Shown here piece by piece: positions 18,958-27,043 of a stretch of 35,587 nucleotides of DNA (position 1 is its first letter; each line of letters begins with the position of its first letter). The stretch comes from Embleya scabrispora DSM 41855 (GTDB taxonomy: Bacteria; Actinomycetota; Actinomycetes; Streptomycetales; Streptomycetaceae). Where the stretch lies: assembly GCF_000372745.1 (NCBI RefSeq), contig NZ_KB889723.1, forward strand, positions 1 through 35,587, in the 5' to 3' direction. The notes beneath the pieces are model-generated. The model was not told where the DNA came from and searched no databases. It was given only the letters and a program-made list of their open reading frames with translations. A program made the position numbers and the translations under genes.

Positions 18958-19668
18958 TCAGATCGGCGCGTCGTCGGTCGGCGACGGCGCGGCGCACGGA
19001 CGCAAAACCATGAGCGAGTCTTCCGAGGTCGCCACCATGGCAAAGGGGAACCGGTCGAGTTCGAGACAGAGTGCGACGTCATCGGGATGGACTCCCTGGC
19101 GCACCCCCTCCGCCAGTTCGGCGGCGGCGCGCGACGCGGCAGCGCGGCGGAGGAACTCGGTGGCATCCGTCTCGGCCTCGGTAGCCCTGCGAGCGATGTA
19201 CTGAGCGCACGCCAGGTCTTCGTCGGCCCGTCCGTCGTCGCCGGTGACCACGAACGTGACGCTGTCACTCCCGCGTGTCCGCAAGAGCCGAGCCGTCGCC
19301 TCCGCCACCACGAAACCGGCGCACAGCACCAGCGGCGCCTCCTTGACCGCAAGGGCGCCGACCGTGCCTGCCGTGGTCTTCTGCACCACGGTCCGTCCAC
19401 CGAGGTCGATGGACCGCAGCAGGCCCGGCGAGTTGACGGCATCGAACCCGGGCGCCGGCGGACCGTCCTTGAGCGTCACCCAATCCGGGTGGCGGACCTT
19501 GAGTGCCAGGGCTTCGGCCGGCGACTCGGCGAGAACGATCTCTTTCGCCCCCTGGGCAAAAGCCCAGGCGGCCACGGTGAAAGCACGCATGACGTCGACC
19601 ACGACCGCCACGGGCGGGGCTTCGCCCAGGTCGGCGATACCAAGGAAACGAGCGTCCATTCCGGTCAT
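18958..19668 (-). CDS. ComB-like 2-phosphosulfolactate phosphatase family protein
   Basis: 236 residues of the ComB fold. The Mg-binding N-terminal motif [18 protein letters not shown] corresponds to the family VDVLRATT region. [10 protein letters not shown] and [15 protein letters not shown], a conserved phosphate-binding stretch, are also present. In archaea ComB removes phosphate from 2-phosphosulfolactate in coenzyme M synthesis. Actinobacteria do not make coenzyme M, so the real substrate here is probably another phosphate ester. The ATG at 19668 ([10 protein letters not shown]) is used; MDARFLG at 19659 is equally possible. There is no clear Shine-Dalgarno at either. Confidence 0.8.
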   Translation of the reverse strand: MTGMDARFLGIADLGEAPPVAVVVDVMRAFTVAAWAFAQGAKEIVLAESPAEALALKVRHPDWVTLKDGPPAPGFDAVNSPGLLRSIDLGGRTVVQKTTAGTVGALAVKEAPLVLCAGFVVAEATARLLRTRGSDSVTFVVTGDDGRADEDLACAQYIARRATEAETDATEFLRRAAASRAAAELAEGVRQGVHPDDVALCLELDRFPFAMVATSEDSLMVLRPCAAPSPTDDAPI

Positions 19669-19970
19669 GATGGCGCAGGCTCGACCCGAGGCGCCCGGAG
19701 AGCGACAGGCGTCACATCACCGGTCTCGGAAGGCGGGACCTCCGGCTGCCCGCGTCGCGAAAGCCGTCCGTGACGACACGCGTTCGTCCGGTCCCCGGAG
19801 CGCCACGCCCGCCCGGGCACCGACGCCGTCGCCGCACACGTCGCCGGCCTCGTGCACGGTGCCCCTCGTACGGCGGTCCGACCGTGGCCGCCGTAAAGGC
19901 ACGTCCCCTGCGCACGACTCGGGTTCACCGAGCCGCCCGAGCCCGCGTGGGACCGGGCGGCCCGCCCGGC
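19669..19970. other. Intergenic, no gene supported
   Basis: About 300 bp between the ComB-like start and the 3' end of the sacsin-like gene. Open frames here are GC-driven and show no family resemblance. It contains the terminator hairpin at 19933-19960; nothing else stands out. Confidence 0.6.
19933..19960 (-). terminator. Terminator of the sacsin-like gene
   Basis: CCGCCCG (19933-19939) pairs with CGGGCGG (19954-19960), with a further CCC/GGG pairing possible in the loop. It lies 11 bp beyond the stop codon of the minus-strand gene ending at 19971. Confidence 0.6.
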
Positions 19971-22900
19971 TCACACCCCGTCGAAGTCGCGTTCCGTCGC
20001 GAAGTGGTCCGCGTTCTCGGGGTGGGTGAGGAGTTGTTCGACCTCGAAGCGGCGGTGCCACTCGCCCGCCGCCCAGGCCAGACCGCGGGCGACGCCCTCG
20101 AACGTGGTGGCGTGCACCTGGCCGTCGATGTAGCGCCAGTCCGCGTCGAGTTCGCTCTCGTTCGGACCGGAGACGATCAGCTCCTCGTGCTCGTAGTACT
20201 CCTTCGGCGCGTCCGGCATCGCGGCCAGCACGTCGTCGGGCACCTCGTGCAACGTGCCCTCGGAGAGCACCTTGCCCGGGATCGTCTCGGACAGCAGCGG
20301 TACGTCGAGCAGGTCGGCCAGCGCCTCCGCGCGGTCCGGGCGCACCGGCAGCACCACGTGCGCCGCGTCGTCGGCGACCAGCGCCGCCAGGTCCGGCGCG
20401 TCGCCCACCAGCGCGTCCGCCACGTCGGCGACGGTCATCCGCCCGCCCGAGACGCCGCGCAGTTCGGTCGGCGCGGACAACCGCTCCGGTGCGACGTCGG
20501 CGAGCGCGGTGTACAGCGCCCGCAGTTGATCGCGCGTCACGGGCCGCTCCGGGTCCGCCAGGCGCTCCAGGAGCTCGTCCGGGCCGTCCGGGTCGGCCAG
20601 CAGCGCCGGGAGCGTCGTACGCACGCCCAGGGCGGTCAGGAAGACCGGGTCCAGGCTCGCCCGGACCTCGTCGTAGAGCCCGTGCAGCAGCCGGTCCCCG
20701 TCGGCGGCGAGCAGACCGGCCGGCCGCCGGCCGTCCAGCACCGGATGCCCGCGCAGCCACCACGCCGTGTACGAGGGCACCCGCGCCCTGCCGCCGTCCG
20801 GCAGCAGGACGTGCGCCGGCTCGATCACCGCGGTGCGCAGCGGCGGCGTGGCGATCACCTCGAGCGCCTCGTCCCACGCGTCGTCCGCGACCAGGTCCAG
20901 GTCGCGCACCGCCAGGAAGGTCGCCAGCACCGGCGGTACGCCCTGGTCCGGCATGTGGTCGAGCACGTCGTCGAGCCAGTCGTCCTCGGCGTCCAGGTCG
21001 TGGTCGCAGCCGTCGTGGTCGAGCACCACGTCGTCCTCCTGGACCAGGCCGAACGTGCCGAGCACGCCGACCGCCTCCAGCACGTCCTCGCCCCAGCGCT
21101 CGACCAGATCCGCGTAGACGATGCCGAGCGCGTCCGGCTCGACCACCGCGGCGATCCGGCTGCCGGGCAGCATCAGTTCGCCTGCGGGTACCGCGTCGCC
21201 GTCCACGTCCGGCAGCAGCAGCGCGGACAGCCAGGGCTCGTCGCCGGGGCCGATCCGGGCGGCCCGGACCAGCTCCAGGATCGCGTCGGCGATGTCGTCG
21301 CCGTCCTCGCTCTCGGCGACCGCCGCGCGCACCGCCGGGTCCGCGAGCACCGCCCGCGGGGTGGCCCGGACCGCGCCCAGCCGCTCCAGAAGCGGGTGGG
21401 TCGCCTCCGGGTGGGCGACCCGCAGCCGCAGCACGTCGAGCGCGGCCAGGTCGGGGCTGTCCGGGCAGGGCAGCAGGATCCCGCGCGGCCCGCGCACGAT
21501 CCGGCCGTCCGCGAGCGGCACCGGCAGCGCGCCCAGCGCGTCCCGGGCCGCCGGATCGAACGCGTCGTACAGGGCCCGCCACCAGGCCGGCTCCCGGTCC
21601 ATGCCGGCCAACTGGTCGACCACCTCGGCCAGCGGCAACCGGCGCACGCCCAGCACCCGCAGCGCCGCACTGCGGTCCAGTCCGGCGGGCAGCAGCCCGG
21701 CCACCACCGGCGCGAGCGCGTCGACCAGGCCCGGGCTCGCGGTCTCGATCAGCACCGCGTCGCGCGGACGCAGCAGGTCGCGGTCGCGCGCGGCGGTGCC
21801 GCGGTCGAGCAGCAGCGCGTCCGGGTCGTCCGGCTCGGCCTCGGACGCGGGCGCGGCGGCGGGCAGGAACGCGGTGTCGGCGAGTCGGGCCAGCACCCGC
21901 TGCCGCAGCAGGCCGTCCAGTTCGCCCTCGGCGGTGGGTCCGGGCACCAGGCTCAGGATGCCGGTCGTGCTGGTCGGCCAGGTGCCCAGCAGCGTGGCGT
22001 ACGTCTCGGCGGCGCGCTCGATCAGGAAGTCGCGCAGCGGGCCGGGGGCGGTGTGCCGGCGGGTGGGGTCGAGCGGGAAGGACGCGACGAGCAGCGCGGG
22101 CAGCCCGAGCGGCTCGTCCGTGGGCGTGGGGGCGTGCACCACGGGCCGTACGCTCGGCCGGCGCGGCTGGTCGGCGGCGTCCAGCGGCACGGCCCACAGC
22201 ACCGACCACGCGGCCCGGCGGCGCTCCTCGGTGGGCCGGTCGGCGAGCAGCTCGGGCTCCAGAGCGCCGCCGTCCTCGCCGACCCGCCAGCGGGTCCGCA
22301 CGCCGTTGTCGGTCACCACGAGGGCGCCGCCGTCGGCCCGGCAGGTCAGCGTACGCACGCCGTCCGCGGTCTCGATCACGATCTCGCCGATCCGGCGCAG
22401 GGTGAGCAGCAGCGCGTCGTCGATCTCGGCGAGCAGCCGGGCGGCCAGGTCCGCCGCGGCGCCGTCGCGCAGCGGCAGCACGACGCAGGTGTCGTAGTCC
22501 TCGGGCGGGGTGCCCTCGGCGGGCATCGGCAGCCGCAGCACCGGCACCCCGCCGTCGCGGCGGGCCAGTTCGTCGGTCAGTTGGGCGTTGCCCCGGGCCA
22601 CCTCGGCGGTCAGGTCGCGGGCCTCCTGAAGGGACCAGCGCACGCCACCGGTACGCGAGAGCACACACGGCTCGTCGGTGACCGCGAGCACCGCGGCGAA
22701 GCCGACGCCGAACCGGCCGACCGCCTCGGGCCCGTCGTCGCGCTTGGCGGAGGCACGCAGCGTGGACAGTGCCTCGACGCCCTGGGCGTGCAGCGGGTCG
22801 CCGGTGTTGGCCGCGACCAGGACGCCGTCGCGCAGGGTCAGCTTGAGCCGCCCCGTGACGCCCGCCCGGGCCGCCGCGTCGGCGGCGTTCTGCGCGAGCT

Positions 22901-23045
22901 CGACCACCAGGCGGTCGCGATAGCCGCCGAGGGCGAGTTCCTCCTCGGCGTTCGCGTCCTCCCGGAAACGCGCGGGCGACGCCGCCCACGCGTCCAGTAC
23001 GGCTCGCCGAAGCGAAGCGGTGCCAAAGCGGTCCTCGATGCCCAT
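19971..23045 (-). CDS. Large sacsin/Hsp90-like ATPase-domain protein
   Basis: A 1024-residue protein with a GHKL-type ATPase domain at the N terminus. The N-box is visible in VVELAQNAADAAA (E49, N53, D56), and the lid glycine motif is GRFGVGFAAVL at 110-120. The second nucleotide motif reads ANTGDP (79-84), with Asn where most GHKL proteins have the adenine-contacting Asp. The remaining about 800 residues are Ala/Leu/Asp-rich, with no named domain, ending HPENADHFATERDFDGV. Homologous sacsin-N-terminal-like proteins occur in streptomycetes next to DUF3027 genes, but no function is established. The ATG at 23045 has GAGGGACGG about 14 nt upstream; a TAGGGT box near 23083-23088 may be the promoter. 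It is the largest gene in the window. Confidence 0.82.
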   Translation of the reverse strand: MGIEDRFGTASLRRAVLDAWAASPARFREDANAEEELALGGYRDRLVVELAQNAADAAARAGVTGRLKLTLRDGVLVAANTGDPLHAQGVEALSTLRASAKRDDGPEAVGRFGVGFAAVLAVTDEPCVLSRTGGVRWSLQEARDLTAEVARGNAQLTDELARRDGGVPVLRLPMPAEGTPPEDYDTCVVLPLRDGAAADLAARLLAEIDDALLLTLRRIGEIVIETADGVRTLTCRADGGALVVTDNGVRTRWRVGEDGGALEPELLADRPTEERRRAAWSVLWAVPLDAADQPRRPSVRPVVHAPTPTDEPLGLPALLVASFPLDPTRRHTAPGPLRDFLIERAAETYATLLGTWPTSTTGILSLVPGPTAEGELDGLLRQRVLARLADTAFLPAAAPASEAEPDDPDALLLDRGTAARDRDLLRPRDAVLIETASPGLVDALAPVVAGLLPAGLDRSAALRVLGVRRLPLAEVVDQLAGMDREPAWWRALYDAFDPAARDALGALPVPLADGRIVRGPRGILLPCPDSPDLAALDVLRLRVAHPEATHPLLERLGAVRATPRAVLADPAVRAAVAESEDGDDIADAILELVRAARIGPGDEPWLSALLLPDVDGDAVPAGELMLPGSRIAAVVEPDALGIVYADLVERWGEDVLEAVGVLGTFGLVQEDDVVLDHDGCDHDLDAEDDWLDDVLDHMPDQGVPPVLATFLAVRDLDLVADDAWDEALEVIATPPLRTAVIEPAHVLLPDGGRARVPSYTAWWLRGHPVLDGRRPAGLLAADGDRLLHGLYDEVRASLDPVFLTALGVRTTLPALLADPDGPDELLERLADPERPVTRDQLRALYTALADVAPERLSAPTELRGVSGGRMTVADVADALVGDAPDLAALVADDAAHVVLPVRPDRAEALADLLDVPLLSETIPGKVLSEGTLHEVPDDVLAAMPDAPKEYYEHEELIVSGPNESELDADWRYIDGQVHATTFEGVARGLAWAAGEWHRRFEVEQLLTHPENADHFATERDFDGV

Positions 23046-23365
23046 GCCGTGCGCCGTCCCTCGTTCGCGGATGTGGCCGGAACCCTATTGCGTTTCCGGG
23101 CACACGGCTTCCCGGCGATCCCACCGCGTGGACGGCGGTGGATCGACTCGCCCGAAACCCACCCGAACAACTACCCCCGATCCCCCGGTGGGACCCGAGA
23201 ACAGGGGAAGTGCGCACGCTCGCCGACCCGAGCCCGAAACGACCCGGGTCCGAAACGACCCGAAGCCGCCACGGATCGGTGGCGGCTTCGGCATGTCGGT
23301 CGGATGGGCGGGGTCGAGGACGTCGGGCGTGTCGCGCGAGGTCGCGCACACGTGCACGGGATCGA
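23046..23365. other. Intergenic, promoter and terminator only
   Basis: Holds the likely promoter of the sacsin-like gene, the terminator of the DUF3027 gene (23260-23291) and two copies of CGAAACGACCCG near 23236-23262. No gene is supported. Confidence 0.6.
23260..23291 (-). terminator. Strong hairpin terminator of the DUF3027 gene
   Basis: Perfect 13-bp arms CCGAAGCCGCCAC (23260-23272) and GTGGCGGCTTCGG (23279-23291) enclose a 6-nt loop, 75 bp after the stop codon. It is the best terminator in the window. Confidence 0.85.
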
Positions 23366-24208
23366 TCAGGAATGGCCCAGTTGGTCCTCGCCGGGCTGCA
23401 TGCCGTCCTCGTCCACCGGACTCTCGACCGGGCGGATCCGCACGGTCTCGATCCGGTACTCGTCCAGGGACAGCTCGGCGGCGGGTGTCGCGGCGGGCAT
23501 GACCGCCGCTTCCGAGTGGCCACCGCAGCCGTAGGCGAGCGAGACCATCCGGCCGTCGGCGGGCGAGTACTCGTTGGCGCACACTCCGAACGCCTGTCCG
23601 AGCGGGCCGCCGACCTTGACCAGGAAGCCACAACTCGTGCAGTGCGCCGGGGCGGCCTGGGCCATCGGCGTGGCTCCGCCGAAGTGCTCGTCCCAGCGGT
23701 CTGCGGCCAGATCGCGGCCGACCGGCGACAGCACGCGGGCGCGTCCCTGTCCCAGTTCGAGCGCGACCGCCTTGGGACCGAACGCGATCGGTTCGGTCAA
23801 TTCCTCCTCTGTCTCGTCCGCTCCGGTGTAACCGAATTCGAGACGGGGGTCGTCGGCGTCGGTGGGCAACAGGTCGCCCACGCCGAGGTCGCCGGGACGA
23901 AGGCGCTCGTTCCACGGCACCCAGGCAGGCGCGAGCAGCGCCTCGGGTCCCGGGACGAGGACGGTTTCGTCCACGGTCACCAGCTTGGCGCGGGGGGCAC
24001 GGGCAACGGTCACCGCCCACCGCCAACCGTGGTAGGCGGACTCGCGGCACGCGAACAGGTGGGTGACCAGGCGATCACCATCCACCTGAACACCCAGATG
24101 CTCGCCGACGGAGTCCTGACCTGCGGCTTCCTCGGCGGCAGCGAAGGCAAGATCAACCGCCTCGGCGCAGAGGCGGTCCGGGGTTCGACTACGGGTCGCG
24201 GCACTCAC
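23366..24208 (-). CDS. DUF3027 protein with probable zinc ribbon
   Basis: 280 residues of the actinobacterial DUF3027 type. The N-terminal half contains HLFACRESAYHGWRWAVTVARAPRAKLVTVDETVLVPG and LLAPAWVPWNERLRPGDLGVGDLLPT, the family core. The C-terminal part has a Cys/His set in HCTSCG (C190, C193), FGVCANE (C210) and YGCGGH (C228, H231) that could bind one zinc ion. Function is unknown; nucleic-acid binding would be a guess. The GTG at 24208 is the start in frame. It has no clear Shine-Dalgarno, and GAGAG-TGATT-CTCTC lies directly upstream. It is the neighbour of the sacsin-like gene in the same direction but is separated from it by a strong terminator. Confidence 0.85.
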   Translation of the reverse strand: MSAATRSRTPDRLCAEAVDLAFAAAEEAAGQDSVGEHLGVQVDGDRLVTHLFACRESAYHGWRWAVTVARAPRAKLVTVDETVLVPGPEALLAPAWVPWNERLRPGDLGVGDLLPTDADDPRLEFGYTGADETEEELTEPIAFGPKAVALELGQGRARVLSPVGRDLAADRWDEHFGGATPMAQAAPAHCTSCGFLVKVGGPLGQAFGVCANEYSPADGRMVSLAYGCGGHSEAAVMPAATPAAELSLDEYRIETVRIRPVESPVDEDGMQPGEDQLGHS

Positions 24209-24223
24209 GAGAGTGATTCTCTC
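24209..24223. promoter_or_regulatory. Inverted repeat at the DUF3027 start codon
   Basis: GAGAG-TGATT-CTCTC abuts the GTG start of the minus-strand gene. Its position allows it to act as an operator or as an mRNA hairpin affecting initiation. Confidence 0.35.
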
Positions 24224-24351
24224 TCACGCGTCGAAGGTCTCCACCGCCGATACCCTCAAAACACGTCCGATTCCCGAACGGGCGCGCGGAGCGAGCCCTT
24301 CCTGGCGTGTCGCGACCGCATCATCCGAGGGAGCGAGGGCAGGATCCCGGC

Positions 24352-25920
24352 GTGGCAGCCTCCAAGACCACCACCGCATCACGGCGCACCATTCGTGCGC
24401 CCGGCCCGACCCGTGGGTCGTACGCCAAGAACCGAGGCCCGGCGCGTCGCGCGCTGGGCGGGCTCGGCGGACTGTTCACCGGCGGCTTCGGCAAACTACG
24501 CGGCGCGGCCCGGGCCAAGGGGGCCGGAGAGAGCGGCCTCGCCAAGCTGATCGAGCTGCATCTGATCAACAACGCGGGCGACGCGCTGGTGACCATGGCC
24601 CTGGCCACGACCGTGTTCTTCTCGGTCCCCACCGGCGAGGCGCGCGACCGGGTCGCGATGTACCTGCTGATCACGCTCGCCCCGTTCGCGCTGCTCGCCC
24701 CGGTGCTCGGCCCGATCCTGGACCGGATGCGCCGCGGTCGCCGCGTCGCGATGGCGGTGGCGATGCTGGTCCGGGTGGGGCTGTGCTGGCTGATGGCCGG
24801 CTCGGTCGAGAACGGCGGGCTCGAACTGTATCCGGCGGCGTTCGGCGTCCTGGTCTCCTCGAAGGTGTACGGGGTCAGCCGCAGCGCGGTGGTGCCCCGG
24901 CTCCAACCGCGCTCGGTCTCGCTGGTCAAGGCGAACTCGCGGATCACCCTGTTCGGCCTGATCGGCACGATGGGCGCGGCACCGGTCGCCGGCGGCCTGA
25001 AGTACGCGTTCGGTACGCCGGGGATCCTGTACGGCGCGTGTGTCGTGTTCACCTTCGGCGCGGTCCTGGCGCTCACACTGCCCGCCAAGGTCGACTCGGC
25101 CGAGGGTGAGGACCGGGCCTCCTTCACCGCCGAGGCGCCCGGTGTCGAACACAAGCGCAAGGTCTCGCTGACCAAGCTGCGGGCCGGCCGGGACGGGGGC
25201 ACGACCGAGACGCCGGCCGAGGCTCCGGGCGAGGCGTCGATCGAGGGCGAGGTCGGCACGCGCGGCGGGCGCGAGCCCGGTCGCAAGCCGGTTCGGGTCA
25301 AGACCTCACGGCGGTTGCGCAGCGTGGGTCCGTCCGTGGTCCAGGCGTTGTGGGCGAACGCGGCGATGCGCGGTTTCTCCGGATTCCTGATCATGTTCCT
25401 CGGCTTCCTGATGCGCCAGCACCCGATCGCCGACCTGTCCGCGACCCAGGCCACCATCGCGGTGGTGATCGCGGCCGCGGTCGGCAACGCGGTCGGCACC
25501 GGGCTCGGCGCCTGGCTCAAGTCGCGCGCGCCGGAGGCGATCATCGTCGGCGTGCTCCTGGTGTCCGCGGCCTGCGCGGCCTGGGCGGCGGTGATGTACA
25601 GCCTGGTCACCGTGCTCGCGGTGGCCGCGGTCGCCGGTCTCGCGCAGGCGCTGGGCAAGCTCTCCCTGGACGCGATGATCCAGCGCGACATCCCCGAAGC
25701 GGTGCGCACCTCCGCCTTCGCCCGCACCGAGACCGCGCTCCAGGTGGCGTGGGTGATCGGCGGCGCCGTCGGCATCGCACTGCCGCTGAACGGCACGCTG
25801 GGGATGAGTGTGGCGGCCGGCGTGCTCACGCTGGCGCTGGTGGTCGTGGGCCGCAAACTGACGACTCGCCGGGCGCGTCGCAAGCGGTCCCCCGGTATCC
25901 GGCTGCGGGCCGCCCGGTAA
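24352..25920 (+). CDS. MFS-type multi-pass membrane protein
   Basis: 522 residues. A basic, Gly-rich N terminus (residues 1-60) precedes about 12 helices split by a charged cytoplasmic loop of roughly 75 residues in the middle (near 260-330). LHLINNAGDALVTMALATTVFFSVP, LAPFALLAPVLGPILDRMRRGRRVAMA and SSKVYGVSRSAVVPRLQP are typical of the actinobacterial MFS group found beside DUF3027 genes. The GxLxDRxRRGRR-like loop after helix 2 supports the MFS assignment. The start GTG at 24352 has AGGA 8 nt upstream; the frame also opens at 24307. The substrate is unknown. It is divergent from the DUF3027 gene and leads the lipoprotein-mqnB-mqnD run. Confidence 0.8.
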   Translation: MAASKTTTASRRTIRAPGPTRGSYAKNRGPARRALGGLGGLFTGGFGKLRGAARAKGAGESGLAKLIELHLINNAGDALVTMALATTVFFSVPTGEARDRVAMYLLITLAPFALLAPVLGPILDRMRRGRRVAMAVAMLVRVGLCWLMAGSVENGGLELYPAAFGVLVSSKVYGVSRSAVVPRLQPRSVSLVKANSRITLFGLIGTMGAAPVAGGLKYAFGTPGILYGACVVFTFGAVLALTLPAKVDSAEGEDRASFTAEAPGVEHKRKVSLTKLRAGRDGGTTETPAEAPGEASIEGEVGTRGGREPGRKPVRVKTSRRLRSVGPSVVQALWANAAMRGFSGFLIMFLGFLMRQHPIADLSATQATIAVVIAAAVGNAVGTGLGAWLKSRAPEAIIVGVLLVSAACAAWAAVMYSLVTVLAVAAVAGLAQALGKLSLDAMIQRDIPEAVRTSAFARTETALQVAWVIGGAVGIALPLNGTLGMSVAAGVLTLALVVVGRKLTTRRARRKRSPGIRLRAAR

Positions 25921-25923
25921 TCT
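25918..25923 (+). promoter_or_regulatory. Leaderless -10 box (TAATCT)
   Basis: TAATCT overlaps the MFS stop codon and is 7 nt before the ATG at 25931. It would give the lipoprotein-mqnB-mqnD run its own promoter. Confidence 0.5.
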
Positions 25924-25930
25924 TCCGATC

Positions 25931-26389
25931 ATGAAGACTCGCCGCCCTGCCGCGCTCGCCGGCGCCGCCGTCCTGGGCGCGCTCGCCCTGACGGGTTGCA
26001 ACATCGACAAGCCCACCCCGTTGGTGACCCTGGTCAGTGGGAGTACGTCGGTCCACTCCGAGGCCGAGTGCTACAAGGACGACGGCACCATCGACGAAGC
26101 CAAGGTCGAGGGCTGCCTGAACGAGACCAAGGTCAAGACGATCTCGGTAGACGAGGGCAACAGCTTCTCGGTCGGTGTGGACAGGAAGATCGCCGACTCC
26201 GGTTGGCTGCTGCTGTTCGACGGCAAGCCGCAGACCCAGTCGGTGATCAAGTCCACGTACTACTCCGACATTCGGCTCAAGTACGGGTCGCCGGAGAAGG
26301 GCGACGAGCCGATCGTGGTCCAGGTCGTGCAGCCCGACGGCGAAAAGGGTTATCGGGGCATCTGGTCGTTCAAGGTCAAGAAGAAGTAG
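25931..26389 (+). CDS. DUF2771-type lipoprotein
   Basis: 152 residues. A signal peptide with basic start (MKTRRPAAL), hydrophobic core and lipobox LTGC (Cys23) marks an exported lipoprotein. The mature domain, with DKPTPLVTLVSGSTSVHSEAECYKDDG, a second Cys in VEGCLNETK, KTISVDEGNSFSVGVDRKIADSGWLL and the end GIWSFKVKKK, follows the DUF2771 pattern. The two mature cysteines may form a disulfide. Function unknown. A TANNNT box precedes its ATG by 7 nt, and its stop is only 3 bp from mqnB, so it is likely co-transcribed with the menaquinone genes. Confidence 0.82.
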   Translation: MKTRRPAALAGAAVLGALALTGCNIDKPTPLVTLVSGSTSVHSEAECYKDDGTIDEAKVEGCLNETKVKTISVDEGNSFSVGVDRKIADSGWLLLFDGKPQTQSVIKSTYYSDIRLKYGSPEKGDEPIVVQVVQPDGEKGYRGIWSFKVKKK

Positions 26390-26392
26390 CCC

Positions 26393-27043
26393 TTGCCCAC
26401 CCTGGTGATCACCGCCGTGGCCGCCGAGCGTGATGCCGTGCTCGGCGGTTCGCGTTCGTGGCGAACGCCCGGCCCGGACGTGCTCGCCGTCGGCGCGGGC
26501 CCGGCCGCCTCCGCTGCCGGAGCCGCCGCGGCGCTCGCGCGGGGTGACTACGACCTGGTGATCAACGCCGGGATCGGCGGCGGCTTCCCGGGCCTGGCGC
26601 CGGTCGGCTCGACGGTGCTGGCCACCCGCGTGGTGGCCGCCGACCTGGGCGCGCAGACCGCCGACGGGTTCGTGCCGATCGAGGAGCTGGGCTTCGGAAC
26701 GAGCGCGTTCGAGGCCGACCCGCGACTGGTCGCCCGAGTCGGTGACGCGCTGCGCGCGGCCGGCGTCCCGCTCGCCACCGGCCCCGCGCTCACCGTGTCC
26801 ACCGTGACCGGCACCGCCGCGCGTGCCGCCGAGTTGGCCGAGTGGCACCCGGGTGCCGCGGTCGAGGGCATGGAGGGCTTCGGAGTGGCCACCGCCGCCG
26901 CCGCGTTCGGGGTGCCGATGCTCGAACTGCGCACCATCTCCAACGCCGTGGGCCCGCGCGACCGGGCGGCGTGGCGCATCCCCGACGCGCTGCGCGCACT
27001 CGCCTCGGCCTTCGCCGCACTCGAAGGGAGCCCGACCCGATGA
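26393..27043 (+). CDS. mqnB: Futalosine hydrolase
   Basis: Cleaves futalosine to dehypoxanthine futalosine and hypoxanthine in the alternative menaquinone pathway. 216 residues with the nucleoside-phosphorylase-like fold: TLVITAVAAERDAVL at the start, INAGIGGGFPG (glycine-rich base/ribose loop), and EGMEGFGVATAAAAFGVPMLELRTISNAVGPRDRAAWRI, with the EGME nucleoside-binding motif. The start is TTG at 26393, 3 bp after the preceding stop, without a strong Shine-Dalgarno, suggesting translational coupling. Its TGA overlaps the ATG of mqnD. In Streptomyces coelicolor the same two genes are adjacent (SCO4327, SCO4326). Confidence 0.93.
   Translation: MPTLVITAVAAERDAVLGGSRSWRTPGPDVLAVGAGPAASAAGAAAALARGDYDLVINAGIGGGFPGLAPVGSTVLATRVVAADLGAQTADGFVPIEELGFGTSAFEADPRLVARVGDALRAAGVPLATGPALTVSTVTGTAARAAELAEWHPGAAVEGMEGFGVATAAAAFGVPMLELRTISNAVGPRDRAAWRIPDALRALASAFAALEGSPTR

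Noticed and set aside
19717-23631. Very long open frames on both strands over the sacsin-like gene
   Set aside because: Both are GC-driven shadows. The frame at 19971-23045 minus has the ATPase motifs and normal codon bias.
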